Part shown: positions 44,681 through 57,000 of the stretch, piece by piece
Position numbering within the stretch: position 1 is the first letter of the stretch
Layout: each line of letters opens with the position of its first letter
From: Eutreptiella sp. 'Long Island Sound 2002'
Lineage: Eukaryota; Euglenozoa; Euglenophyceae; Eutreptiales; Eutreptiaceae
NCBI GenBank assembly: GCA_964036045.1
Contig: CAXIWF010000842.1
Span: 1 to 64,000 of the forward strand
DNA length: 64,000 nucleotides
Direction of reading: 5' to 3'
Notes under the pieces: model-generated
Databases searched by the model: none
What the model saw: the letters and a program-made list of their open reading frames with translations, nothing else
What the model was told of the DNA's origin: nothing
Translations under genes and position numbers: made by a program

Positions 44681-46631
44681 ACTGTTTTTGCTGTCCACAC
44701 ACCTCGGCCGTTCAGAACCTGCCTCGTTGCGTTGTTGTGTGCATGAAGCCCAGGTGCCCTGTTCCTGCGTCGGAGGTTCGTTCCCGTGCCTGGCCCACCA
44801 TTCCTTTCCACAGGGCGCCTCAGTGGTGGCCCACTGGGTGCTGAATATCCTGGGCGCAGACGAACAACGGCGCTGTGCTGCAGGGACCCCAGGGTTGGCT
44901 CCCTGGGTGCCTGATCCCCTGTGCTGGTGGCTCCATAGAACGCATCAGGGGCCCCAGTGGTGGCCCACTGGGTGCAGGGTCCCCTGGGCACAGGCAGACA
45001 AAGACTTTGCGCTGCAGGGGCCCCAGGGTTGGCCCTCTGGGTGCCCCATCCCCTGCGCGCACTCACCATTTCACGTAAATCCTCAGGGGCCCTGCTGGCC
45101 CACTGGGAGTCCAATCTCCAGGCCGGACCCCTGTGGGGTCACTAGGTCTCCTCGACGGCCACTGTTCCCGTTGTGCGAAATGGCGGTGCAGGGGTTCACT
45201 GGGTCGGGCTGGGGGGGCCATGGGTTGGGTGGAGGGGACCTGGGCGCCCCTGGGTGGGTTGCTGGTGTTGGTGTGGGGTGTGGGCTGGGGGGCCCTTGTC
45301 GTCCCTTTCCCCCTCATGGCTGGTCTGCCCCTGGTGGGCTCCCCCTCCTGTTGCACAAACAGCCCATCTGGGCTGCGGGAGACACCCCCCCCCTACAAGT
45401 TAAATGCCACACTATTATATTCCCCCATGCGGAGGGAGGCAATTCGGTGAGTATGCTGGTTGGTACGCCTGGGTGTATGCATGTACGTACGTTACATTCC
45501 GGGCGTACAAAAGGTGTGGGCGTGCGGGCGTCGGGAGGGGGTGATTTCACTGGATTTGACATGTGAAGGACCATCCCCAGGTTGAGCCCGAGCTTACACA
45601 TATCATTTGAGTGTACTCATTAGATACTTTGCAACCTGGAGGAAAATGCTCAGCTTGTTGAGGAGACTCCAGTAGGTCCCACAACTATATTGTTTGCACA
45701 ATATGGTTCCCAGATGGGAAATGTGTAGGACTGACTAAAACCACGCTCCTTCCACAAACCTGCCTTTTTTCAATCTTTTTCGTGGTTGGTGCGTTGGGGA
45801 GTGTGTGGGGGGGGGGGGGGCTTGCAAATGCTATGCAGGCCGAAATGCCAAAAAGATGCAGGTTCAATGCCCGATTGTGGGTTGGAGAGTCAGACCTTAC
45901 GAATGCAATCCGTGCAACACATGTGCACTCACCACATCTGTAAGTTTCACACCTTGTTCTATTCAACCTATCCAATTGCCCCCTCAAACTGCCACTGTGG
46001 CAACTTGTGCACTTTGTCTGCAACAAAGCATATTGTTGGTCAATGCCCATCCTTTTGGCAATGGAATAATGGGAAAGACACCAGGTTCATGCATGTCTAC
46101 GTGCGTACACGTGCTTGGTCCCAGCGTGGACTTCGCCTCGCTTCGTATATTGTTCGCAGCCTTGCTTTGTGTTTATTTACTCCCTCTTGCGCCCGACCTG
46201 CCGCCCAACAGGGGTAAGGCTGACGGGCCAGAGGGTAGTGCGGCAAACGCTTGTAAAACCGGTTGGCCACGGTCGGGAGAGCGGTTGGGGAGCAGGAAGC
46301 GGCGGTTACAAAACCGTTGCGGCCGCGGTGGACGCGGTGGGAGGGCGACTCGAGAGTGGGGGCCCGGGTTCCCTCTCCCCCTCCAAAGCAAGCACTAGAC
46401 CGGTGGGGAGAGTAGGAGAGGAGCAAGGGACGGAGGAGGACGGGGGCAGACAGGGACACGCGGCACGACCAGTTGCGCGCGGTCAGCTTCGTCCACTTCG
46501 CGTTGAGCTTCAAGGACCAGTCATGCCTCCGTGAGGACCCGGTGAAGGTCGCGGAGGACTGTGGCTGGTCGTGGACCGGAGACGGGGGGGCACTGTTCCG
46601 ACGAGATACAGGAGACGTCTCCCGGGCCTCA

Positions 46632-49600
46632 TCACGGACGGTGCGCGCCCGGGCGGGGCGGGTTGTGTCGGGGCTCGAAGGCGATTCCATCTCCGCAGCA
46701 GAGCAGGCGTCGGTGGGGTGGGTAAACCGGACGGTTCTGGCGGTTTCGCTGTGGCGGCGGCGGGGATTCGCGGGCTCGGCTGTCGCGGCAGGGCTGGTGG
46801 CGCGCCCGGTGGCAGACGCGGCGTGTGCGGCACCGACGTCGCAGACGGGGAGGGGGAATGGGCGGGCAGCACTCCCAGAGTCGGGCCCGGGGGCAGGGGT
46901 CGCGCGGCACCTCCTGGCACCCGCAGCGTCTGCGGCCGTTGCTGCGGGCTGGTCGGTGTGCTTCGCAATGTCTGCGGGGTCCGCGCGGCAGGCGTGGGTT
47001 GCAAGGCGTTTGGGGGATGCGCGGTGGGTGTGGTCTGTCGCGTGTGGGGGGGTCGCGCGGTGGGTGTGGTCCGTCGCGTGTGGGGGGGTCGCGCGGTGGG
47101 TGTGGTCCGTCGCGTGTGGGGGGGTCGCGCGGTGGGTGTGGTTTGTCGGGTGTGGGGGGGTCGCGCGGTGGGTGTGGTTTGTCGGGTGTGGGGGGGTCGC
47201 GCGGTGGGTGTGGTTTGTCGGGTGTGGGGGGGTCGCGCGGTGGGTGTGGTCCGTCGGGTGCGGGGGGGGTCGCGCGGTGGGTGTGGTCCGTCGGGTGCCT
47301 GGGGGCCGCGCGGTGGGTGTGGTCCGTCTGGTGCGTGGGGGCCGCGGGGTGTTGGCGGCGACCCCCCGCATCGGTTGCGGTGGCGGCCCGGCTGCAGCGG
47401 CGGCTCAGAGTACCGCCCCCCCCTTCCCCAGCGGAGGCCCTCCTGCAGCTCCCCCCACCCCCCGCCCCGCAGATCCAGGGGTGCTGCAGGGCCGCTTTGG
47501 CGGTCATGCGCGCCTCGGGCCTCACCACCAACAACTGCTGCACGAACGACTTGTAGTCGCCGGACAGGGGGACGTCCTCCAGAAACGTCCACTCCCCGTA
47601 CAAAATGGCCTTGAACAGCTGGCGCTTGGTCGGGCCCAGGAAAGGGAGCCACTTGGTGGGGAGGAGGTACGCGACGACCCCGAGGGACCACAGGTCGGCG
47701 GGCATGCCGTAGGAGCTGCCCTTGACATCGTAGTAGCCGGCGTCGAGCTTTTCCGGGGCCATGTAGTGTTTGTCGCCACAGGCTTCGCAGAGACCCGGGG
47801 CCGCGTAGGTCGCGTAGGTGAAGCCCGCGACCTTGACGGCGGTGAGGAGCGTGGGGTCATTCAGCCACTGGGCCTGTTGCGGATTGGCGGAGGTTGGGCC
47901 TGGGAGGGTTGGGGCAGGGTCAGGGATGAGGGTGGGAGGGTTCGGGTCGGGCTCGGGTGACCCTCCGTTCTCTTCCCCCGCGACGGGGGGCCTGCGGTTG
48001 TGGGTGGAGTCAACCGACGGCGGTTGGCGCTTCACAGGCGGATGGCCGACCGACGGCGGTTGGCCGATGACCGACTGCAGTCGCTCGCCCGCTGGCGCTC
48101 TGCGGAGCCGGGGGCCGGCAGATTGTGTTTTTTTTTTCGGCCCCGGTGTGTACCACACTCGGCCCGGGAGGTCCTGATCACCGCGTGTCCCGTGCGCCGC
48201 GTTGCCACGCTTTGGGGCGGGTGGTCATGCTCCCGTGCCATTCCGGGGGGTCCCCGTCAGTTGTGTATTTGGGCGGCGGGTCGGTGGGCCCTGCAGCCCA
48301 AGCGCAGGGCGGCCGGGGGGGGAGGCGGCGGGGGGGTGCGCCTCTTTGTCCCTGGCCACAGACTGCGGACGTGGGGCAATGGTGCTTGATCGGGGCAGGG
48401 GATGGAGGCGGGGGTGTGCGAAGGTGGGGAGGGGACACCTTGTCGGCAGGCAAACGGGTCGGGAGCAAGAGGTTTGAAGGCGTCAAGTCACGATGCACCA
48501 CGTTCTTGGAGTGCATGTACGCGACCGCCCCCAGAACATTCTGCAGTGCCTGGGCAGCCAGAGAGAAAGCCATCGTTGACGACGTCCCAAACGGATCCCC
48601 CATAGGTCAGTTCCACGATGATGTACACTTGGCCGTGGGCATGGCTTACCTCCTGCGGCACAATGCAAGCCAACGGCAACTAAGGGTGCAATGTCGCATA
48701 CTGCTCTGGGGCAGTGATACCACCTGGTTGGGGGTTTTTTTTTATGCATGGCAGACTTGCTGCCCAATACAGTGCTGAGTCACAGTTCGTTGTACTTCAT
48801 TGGACTGCCACTCTATGTACACCTTGCTTTGTTCCATGTCCTGTACTGATCCTGGTTGGTTATGTGGTTAGCTGGGGGCTGTGGGCTGTGGGGCTGGGGG
48901 TCGTGGGCGCTGGGGCTGGGGGTTGTGGCTGTAGGGCTGGGGCTGTGGTTGGGTGGGGCTATCTCTGTGGGAAGGTGCGGGGGGGTTCTGGCTCTGGTGG
49001 TTGTGGGTTGTGGGTGGTTCGGGGTGATGTGGGCTGTGTGGGTGGTGGTTTTGGGGGGCGGGGAGAAGGCTGCTGGGGGTGTAGGAATCGTCTTTCTTCG
49101 CTCTGGTTGTGGGTTTCTCCCAAAGTCTTGAATATAACACATTTAGTGACATGACAAGATTTTGTGCGGCAGTATAGTGCACCTGAACTATTCGTCGGGC
49201 GGGCCTCACGCGAGAGCATGGGACTCCCGGACTCTCGTCTTACGCCAATCGTCGTTGAATCTCTCTTCACGTACCGCGAATGCAAGGCAGGGCACGAGCC
49301 GCGGGACACAGCAAAAGTCCATCCGGTGGTATGATGCAAGCGATGTCCGCGGGGCTTGTGCCCTCGGGTGACACTGCGTTGGTTCCCGAGAAGTCGGTTT
49401 ACTATCTGCCTTCGGTTCGAAGGTGAGTCGGAAGTCAAAATCAAAACCCAAGATAAACAAATGCAACGATGCACAACACATGCTCAACAGCTCGAATACT
49501 TCGTGTGAATTCCAACCAATTTCGGTGGGTGGCAACTTGACATTCAACCGGCGCAACGAAAGGCCCTAAATGTTGTGATTTCACGGCATAGCACGATTGT

Positions 49601-50184
49601 CATGCAAGGTGGTTTGGTGAAGAATCGTCACGTTGAATGTGAGCGCTCGATGCCGCTCACCCTTGTGATCCGGTCCAGTGGTGGTTCGTGTGGTTGGGTG
49701 AACAACGCAATGTTTGAACGTATTGGCGAGCAAGCACGTACACGTCAGCAATACGTGGAGAGCGAAACACAAGCATGTGTGGTGCAAGTGATTGGTGGTG
49801 GACCTCCGAGAGGGAGGAAATGGTGCACGCAAGGGGGGTTGGGACGAAGTTATGGGGTCCGAACAAGTGCTTGGTTTACCCGTTTATCCGCACATCCCGC
49901 ACACATGCCTGTAGTTGGATGATGTTACGGTGTGTCAATGTCTTCATGATATTGCCCTCTTTTTCTCCGTCTATCAAGGAACCTTCTAAGTCTGAGCCTT
50001 CCGCTTGAGCGTCTGGTAGGTACAATTTGATGGCGCACTGCTCCTTTGACGATTTGTCTACACATCTCCATAGCTCCGCATGGGGCTGCTTCCACAAGCG
50101 TTGCAGTGGCAAATATTGCATGGGGACAGTTGGCATTTCTTTGATCCGGTCAACCACACTAATTCGATCGTTTGACATGGACAT
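46632..50184 (-). CDS. CaMK-like kinase-fold protein, probable pseudokinase, with Pro/His repeat tail
   Basis: Three exon blocks on the minus strand: 50184-49909 (N-lobe), 48652-48439 (hinge to catalytic loop) and 47873-46632 (activation segment, C-lobe, tail). Visible motifs are CAIKLYLPD (lysine present), an alpha-C Glu in EGNIMKTLTHRNIIQL, VYIIVEL at the hinge, MHSKNVVHRDLTPSNLLL, then AVKVAGFTYAT where DFG should be, YMAPEKL, DLWSLGVVAYLL and HPWI. The glycine-rich loop is replaced by PLQRLWKQPHAELW, with no glycine. Introns are 49908-48653 (GCATGT donor) and 48438-47874, both phase 0. The middle block is 214 bases, one too many for an intact frame. The frame changes between TYGGSVWDVV and AFSLAAQALQNVL, so there is an indel or a missed intron. 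After the kinase fold come about 300 mostly low-complexity residues. It could be a pseudogene. Confidence 0.7.
46985..47345. repeat. 36-bp minisatellite encoding the kinase tail
   Basis: Nine to ten units of about 36 bases (plus strand GTCGCGCGGTGGGTGTGGT and onward) occur with small substitutions. In the kinase frame on the minus strand each unit encodes PHPPRDPPTPDK or a close variant. Because the period is a multiple of three, five of six frames stay open here. Confidence 0.9.
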
Positions 50185-52241
50185 GGTAGCAAAGTCGTCG
50201 CAAACCCTAGAGGAGTAGACGAAACTAGATTTCGATGCGGTTCCATCTTTGTCACAAGTGGCACAAAATGTCTAGTTCCTACTTGCTGTTCTCCAGTCAT
50301 GCGCTTCTCACCTCGGTCCTCACGGTCAACGTCTATGCAAGAGGGGGCGCAAAAAAGCGAAACGCATAGCAAACATGTCCTGTGTCATTGCCACTGGTGA
50401 CCACATGAGTGTAGCATGGGGTGTCGTTATGTAAATCGACATTTATGCATAACCCCTCACTATTTTGCGCTCACTTTTCCTCACTCACGCCATGGTTGCC
50501 TTGACCATTGTCGCTACGGAGTCTGCCTTTCGTTTCCACACTCAACAAGCCTTGTTTATTTCAAGCGCACACACAAAAAACCATAGAAGTGGCAATTGCC
50601 GGGGTAACCACTCCCGAGCCACCACCTCGTGCCCATGTGTCCTCCCGAATCCGGCCACTGTCCGTAGAATCATGAGTCCCAGCAAATTATGCTTCCATAG
50701 GAAGCGTTCCAAAGAGAGCAACCATCCATGCCACCCCGCCTCCAAGACTAGGGAGCGGAAATTCAAAAGCACATCGGCCTATGAAACGCCGTATCACTCG
50801 GACTTGAGGAAAAGGGAAGTATTGACAATAGCGGGTAATGAGTGCATGGCTCCCATTTGTAATGTCCGTTCGAAGTGGGCCCTGGTTGCATTATTCCATG
50901 GTGAATCCCAACGGTTCATTTGCCTTTGGCTCAAGTACAACGTGTACGCAACCAAGGAAACGAGCACCAGGTAAAAATTGTTACTCAATGGCAGGTCTTA
51001 GCCCCCCCCCCCTTCAGTGTGGGGCGCCGTGAAACATTCCTAGGTGAGAACAAGGTGGATGGTGATTACTTTTTAGTTGTTTTGGAGGCAAACGCCGGTA
51101 GGGTACGATTTGCAAAACGCACGTGCTTCCAGGGATCTACATTGATGTCTCAATCATGCTCGCTTGCCCATTGGAATTAGTTACTGGCCTTTCACTTCAA
51201 AAAAATTTGCTATTGCAACGAGGTCAATGGAATGAGCTGGGAACCACATCACGTACACGAAGCTCTCGTCCGTCAAGATGGTATGTGTTACCTTCTTTTT
51301 TGGGGTGCATTGCTCATTTGAAGAGGAAGTCCCACACCCTTGGAAATGGTTGGGGAAAAAGAAGGTGCTTGAGGGTCCTATTGAAGGGTATGGAATCTCA
51401 AAGGTCAAAGAAGGGCAGAGCGGGTTGTGACACCAAAAGTTGCGTTTCAACTTCCTTCACCAAAGGAAATAAAATTTCGTGAACCACATGATTTCTTACC
51501 GCAGTATGGGGCACTTGAACTCTTCGTCACAAGGTTGTGTTTACCCACCCAACATCTCCCTCCATATCGTTGGCGATTCCTTATTTCCATCCCAGTTTCT
51601 CCACCATTTTTCTACGTTTGTGGCCTTATTTCGTTTCTGGTTTTTCGGCAGCCTTCTCGGCGTGCTTCTCTGTGGGAATTTCCGGAGAGGTGAATACGAT
51701 ATCATTTACCGAAATCAGCTAAGATTTTGTCTCATTTCAGAATCAAATCTCTCTTTTTCTCCCTTTTTTCAGCGAAAGAAGCTGAAAGGCTCTGGAGCAC
51801 ATTGGGGGAGCCATGCGACCCCCCCGGCGCGCGCTGCAAATTGCCCCCAAAACAGAACCTTTTTCCGATGAATGGACGTTAAGTTGCATTCTTCAGGTTT
51901 CGAAGTTGGATAAAATTTTGATGGTCACAATGGTTGGTGCACTAATCTGGGTACCCCTGGGTACATAGCAACCCGGGCACTACTGTATGTAGCATGGACT
52001 TATTCACACAGCTTCATTGTAGGATGGGATCCAAATGACATCAACAAGGTGTGTTGTGCGCTTCACTGTGTGGTTCGCATTAGTTGCCTCCACGCAATGA
52101 GCTCCCAATCCGCCTTCCTTGTGGTTGATTTTCTCTACTTGAAAACACATGCCACAATTACTTTCCATGGGCACACGAACAAGTCAGACATCATACATGC
52201 TTTCAAGGATTGATAAATGTCGCCCGTGACGTGCTGCCCAC
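50185..52241. other. Stretch of lower GC without assigned gene
   Basis: About 2 kb between the kinase-fold gene and the piggyBac-like C-terminus. Plus-strand frames at 50465-50974 and 51427-51693 may hold decayed upstream transposase sequence, but no catalytic DDE motif could be placed, and stops and frame changes are frequent. Confidence 0.35.
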
Positions 52242-52709
52242 GTGGGCAATATTATTATTATCCCTTTCTTCAGCAATGTGAGTGTCCCACGGGGGTGGCA
52301 CACGCACAAACGAGGGTACCATTTGCCCCCTCTTGTGTACATGTATCGGCACATGTCCCCTGCCATGGACACATGCACCCAATTGGCCTTGCAATTGCGG
52401 GAGCCAAACAGGTTTCCACGCTGGCCAATGGCGGTACGTGCGATGTTGCCGCGGTATGCCGTCCGGAACGCGTTTGCTATCTGCAAACAAGCACAATTGG
52501 GTGAAACATTGCGCCACTTTCAATGGCATATCATCAAAGCCATTCTTCCAGATGCGCCGGGGCGGCCCGCTCCCGTACATGGCCCCGTGGCCAGCGATGG
52601 TGATTCGGGGTATTGCAAACACTGTGGCGGCCAGAGCGCCACATGGAAGTGTGCAGCTTGTGGGCATTGGTTGCACCTGAAGTGCTTTGCTGCGTATCAC
52701 GGTGTTTGA
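52242..52709 (+). pseudogene. piggyBac-like transposase, C-terminal fragment
   Basis: The last 110 residues resemble the end of piggyBac-type transposases. YRHMSPAMDTCTQLALQ recalls the Y-N-x-x-M-x-x-V-D-x-x-D-Q motif, followed by RWPMAVRAMLPRYAVRNAFA (K-W-W...N-A region). The C-terminal Cys-rich domain is C-x2-C-x8-C-x2-C-x4-H-x2-C-x4-H, ending AAYHGV and a stop. The first 45 residues are doubtful. The catalytic core that should precede it is not recognisable upstream, so this is read as a decayed or exon-split copy. It lies next to another possible mobile-element gene at 53434. Confidence 0.5.
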
Positions 52710-53433
52710 GTCCGTGGCGTGAGTCAGTGGTCATAGGCGGCACCAAGCTTGGGCAACCCACTGTGAAGCTCCCACGGTAATCTGAGCTAACCCTCTGTCA
52801 TCATGGGACCGGTGCGGACCCTGAGGGAGTAACCCCGTAGGCCGGATACCCAACTGTGAGGACGGGGCCCCTGAACCCCCACCTTGGAAACCCCCCCAAA
52901 AAAACCGCAAATGTTCATGTGGGTACTCCCAAAAACATATGGGTAAAATTTCTGGGTGTTAGTGGGGACATGCCAAATGTGGCGGGTAAAAACACATCAA
53001 GATGGGCCCGCAAATGTACCCGCGCGGGTACATTTGTGGGTAAATTCGGGGTTAAAGCAGGTAAAATCACAAGTTAATTTTTATCCGCAAATGTACTCGC
53101 GCGGGTACATTTGCGGGTAAATCCGCGGGTAAAGTGGGTAAACAAACTTTTAACCTTGCCTCAGTGCATGGTGGGTAGGTGGGTACAAGTGGGTACACGT
53201 GGGTGTCGCGGGTGCATGCGGCAACGGAGTCCCACCCTTGCAAACCCATCCCCATACCCATACCATGCGTGAAAAGAGGCAGTACAATGGTGCACTACGT
53301 ATTTTGGCTGTTTTCCGGGGGCGCGCCAGCCAGCCAGCCAGGGGGGGCAGGGGGGGTTTCCAAAGCCTCCCAGCCACCCAGCCGCGGCAAGGCGCAGCTC
53401 CAATAAGTTCATGGCAGCATGCATTGGTAGGGC
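52710..53433. other. Spacer with GGGTAA-rich sequence and perfect palindromes
   Basis: No gene was recognised. From 52900 to 53160 the sequence is built from GCGGGTAAA and GTGGGTAC words and contains two palindromes (listed separately). Confidence 0.5.
53012..53112. repeat. Pair of 24-bp palindromes
   Basis: At 53012-53035 the 24 bases around TACCCGCGCGGGTA form a perfect palindrome (arms AAATGTACCCGC and GCGGGTACATTT). At 53089-53112 the same palindrome recurs with one mismatch. The spacing is 77 bases start to start. They could be protein-binding sites, an element terminus or a duplication relic. Confidence 0.85.
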
Positions 53434-54051
53434 ATGTGTGATGATGCTATTGAGGAAGCACATGCGGAGGAAGTAGAAGTCCGTCGTGATGAGGAACTGC
53501 CGAAGCTACATGCTGCCCTGCACTGGAAAAATGCCAGCGAGGTACAATGGTACAACATCGTGATCCTTGGTTATCATACGAGGTTGCGGGCAGACACACT
53601 TGAGAAGTTTTTGGTGGATTGTTTTAATCTCAAAGTCACGGACAACGGAGAGATGTTGACACCCGTGGTTGCCAACATGAAAAATTTAGCGGCCTCTCTC
53701 ACCATGATAGACAAGGCTCTATTGAAGCAACAAATTGTTCAATGCATTGATGAGCGGTTTTGTGCCATTGCCACTTTCAAGCGACAATTGAAATTACTTG
53801 CAGATGTGGGCGAGGTTGAACGCAACTATTTATTCCGCACGAGCCACTTTTGGTCCAAGACTCTAGGAACGAAGAAGAGTAGTGCCGCCATTTTGGTGTC
53901 TAAAGCCCTTGGAAGGCATATCACTTTCAAGGGCATTGCAAGGAGGGTGGCTATGACCAAACTTGCGAACCACCAAAACATGCACCTAGTTAAAAAAAAG
54001 ACACGGATGGGGGCAGGTGCACATTGTTGTTGGCGGAGACTTCTAGCCTGA
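53434..54051 (+). CDS. Possible tyrosine recombinase (Crypton-like) fragment
   Basis: The 205-codon frame has base composition and residue use typical of a real protein over residues 20-190. LGYHTRLRADTLEKF could hold the first catalytic Arg of a tyrosine recombinase, and GRHITFKGIARRVAMTKLAN resembles the H-I-T-N-x-S-x-R-x-T-A-x-T-x-L segment of Crypton-type and DUF3504 recombinases. The final Tyr box is not seen, and the last 15 residues look out of frame. This family call is tentative. The alternative is an unrelated protein of unknown function. The piggyBac-like remnant lies 0.7 kb upstream on the same strand. Confidence 0.35.
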   Translation: MCDDAIEEAHAEEVEVRRDEELPKLHAALHWKNASEVQWYNIVILGYHTRLRADTLEKFLVDCFNLKVTDNGEMLTPVVANMKNLAASLTMIDKALLKQQIVQCIDERFCAIATFKRQLKLLADVGEVERNYLFRTSHFWSKTLGTKKSSAAILVSKALGRHITFKGIARRVAMTKLANHQNMHLVKKKTRMGAGAHCCWRRLLA

Positions 54052-57000
54052 TGTGTAGCCAGCTGGGGCCTGAAAAACCTCGCGGTTGTGCGTTACAGGT
54101 GCAAACCGGGACACGTTTTTTGTTTGCCGCCAATGTCCCCAAATGGTTGTGCAACCATGAGTTTTCATCGTTTCGTTGTGTTTTGGTAGAATCACACTGG
54201 GCTGAATCGTGGAAAACTTGTGAAGAAGATGTTTCACCATGTTTGACAAATGAAACCTTGGGTGAGTAGTTTTAGTTTGAGTGGTTTTATGCCGGCAATG
54301 ATTTGCTCTGTGAGGTTGTGCAAGATGACCTCGAACCCATAAATGTCTCCTTGTGCTAAGCAGCATATTCTAGGTCATTTGCACAATATGGAAGGCAAAG
54401 AGATGTTCTACGGTACAACCCCTTTGGCGAAAATCGGAACACTGGCCTTTGTCCTACGTTCACAGATTAGTGCTGCTTTCGGCTGTTGACCTTTGCTCGT
54501 GTCATTGCTTTCATTGAGTTGCGCGCAACACGCGCGCTCAGTGCCTGTGGCATTGCGTTTGACACGCACTGTAGAGCTTGTGCTCGTTTCCTCTGCCGTT
54601 CCTTGCACACACACACAAGGGCCTAATGAGACGACGCACACAAACACACACACAGGGCCTGTTCCGGTCAGTGGGGGGGAGGGGGGAGGGGGGGGGGAAG
54701 GGGGGGGGGCTCTAGCCATCCAAAAATGGCTAGGGGGGAGTATGGCCAAAATCAAGGAAAGTGAAGAAAAAAACGGCCACACTTGTGGTCCCTAGGGGTG
54801 CAAGCCATCCCCTTTTGCCTTGGGGCTATGTATGCCAGTGCATTTGGGGCAACTAGGTTGTGTGGCCTCTTTTGAAGTGCAAAATGACCCCCCTCCCTCC
54901 CATGCTCAACTTCACGTGCAGCTGAAGACACACAATGTGGTATACTTCAACTGGTATACTTCAACACAAAAAAAATTTTCAACAAAAAATTTTTTTTGAA
55001 CACAAAATTTTTTTCAACACAAATTTTTTTTCAACACAAAATTTTTGGACACAAAATTTTTAGACACAAAAATTGTTGTGTTTGAAAAAAATTTTCAACA
55101 CGAAATTGTTGTGTTGAACAAAAAGTTTTCTGTTGAAAAAAAGTTTTGTGTTGGACATCATCATCGTCATGTGATCTTGAGAGCAAGCAAAATGCAAGGC
55201 CCAACACAATATGGTGGCTAGGTGGCTAGGTGGCTAGGTGGCTGGGTGGCTCGGCGGCTAGCTAGGTGGCCGGGTGGCTGGCGACAACATTTCAACAGCG
55301 CCGGTGCATCTCTCTCGAGTGTTGGGACTTCAATTGATAGGCAGCCGGGGACCGCATACAATGGCACAATGCCTCTTGTTCGCTGTGGCCTAGGCCACTG
55401 GTCTGGTGCTGTGGCGTACGGGCCTCTACCGCCTGCCACCACGGCATCTGACACGTTTGTGATCGGTACCGCGGTCGGGAGGGGCACTGCAGGGACGGTG
55501 CAAAGCAATTGACGAACAGCGTAGGAACAGTGCAACGCCAGGGGAGGGAGGCTGCTACGACACAAATGTGAACGCTTTCCGGAATACGAATTGGTGCGTT
55601 GGCTGTTTTGAATTCGATTTGCGCAAAACCGTTGCAACGGCCAAAAGAGGGACAAGGTGTACTTCATTTGTGCGATTTCGTTCTGCGGAAGTAAGTTTTG
55701 CGGATCTGTCCTTCGCTGACTGAGTGAAAAGTGTTTTATACTTTGCATTTCTTTTTTTTGCGTTTGGCCTCGATTTTTTGGGGGGCTTATGGGGGGTTTC
55801 ATGACGGGGCGTTTCATTCTTTTTCCAATGAAAATTTTTATTCGAAAAATTTTGTTGCCACTGAAAAGGCCCTGGGGTACTTTGGACTCGGGGATTGCAG
55901 TCCATTCCCAGGGACACCGTTGGACCCAGGGATCGGCATAGTGCCCGCGGTCGTGCATGCGGCCGGGGGATGGGAGTGGGGGCTGGGGGGGACCTGATGT
56001 GACCGGATCACCATCTCGAGCCCGTTGCGCCCCACAAAGGCTTTGGTGACGTCCAGCCGCGGCCAGCCAAGGGGGAGGGGGAGGGGGGGGCGTCAACCAA
56101 CCCAGCCGCGGCTAGCCGCGGCTTGGAACACCCCCACAGTTGGGCACATGGGCACACAACTGGCAAGGGTACCGCAAACCCGAACACTGACAAACCGCGG
56201 ACTGCTATTGGCGCTTCTCAGTGTTCCCTGTGAGCTGGCTCTGGGCTGCGATGGGGTGCAGATCCAGTGCCCGCTGCTTGCGTAAGGAACTCACCCATAG
56301 CTTGTGGTGCACACGGCTCCTACGGCACGCTCGTAGTGCACGTGAGAGGAGTCTAGGAGCAGCGTGCCTCTCACCGGTGTGTCAAGCCTCAGACAGCCCA
56401 TGAGAAGTACCCATTTGAAGCCATAAAAACCTCGTGTAATTGCCGCAAGACACCAGCATGTCGTGGCACACCACTGTGCAAGAATATAGTCATTCAGGGG
56501 AAATGCTGCATTTTTTTTGGGAGTTCAGTATTCGCTGCATGGGGGGGGGGGTCCCCCAAATGGAGTGGAATGATCAGCCACCGCAGACATAGTTTGAATA
56601 GGCCACAGAAAAGGGCAAAGAGCCATGAGGGACGGAGACAACGCGTGAACACGCAATTGTCACGAACATGGAATTAAAACCTACGAGGATGCAAAGAATG
56701 AAAATTATGTTGAGGGTGTGAGGATGGTCCCTGCACTATCACTGTGGGTGATTGGTTTGCAGGTCTGGCGATTGGTTTGAAACTCTTGAAGTGCTGGAAT
56801 TTGCGCATAGTGTCCGTAGTGCGTGATGTATGTGAGGGCGTGCAAAGGTCGTGATGATCCCGGGGATGGGCTGTGCTGCATTTGGGACATGTGGCGTGCC
56901 GACATGCAGGGGCCCATGCCGCCAGGCTCATCATAGGGAGCCTGCAGGGGACGGAGAAGGACAAGCACAGATTGGGGGGTAAGGGCATGTGCGCGGAAGT

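Larger units (their letters stand above)
42511..46631. other. Region without recognised gene between LINE and kinase gene
   Basis: A GC-rich stretch with overlapping composition-driven frames. It contains a miniature transposon (43101-43313), a dispersed repeat (44409-44680) and a loose set of related blocks around GGTGGCCCACTGGGTGC between 44820 and 45130. Nothing with domain motifs was found. The last 250 bases before 46632 may be 3' untranslated sequence of the kinase-fold gene. Confidence 0.4.

Noticed and set aside
46473-47960. Plus-strand 495-codon open frame opposite the kinase-fold gene
   Set aside because: It is antisense to conserved kinase motifs and to a repeat whose period is a multiple of three, so it stays open by composition.
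49162-49556. Extra exons of the kinase-fold gene on the minus strand
   Set aside because: The junction 49909 to 48652 already joins the N-lobe and hinge in frame (HRNIIQLQ-EVSHAHGQVY), so intervening frames are intronic.
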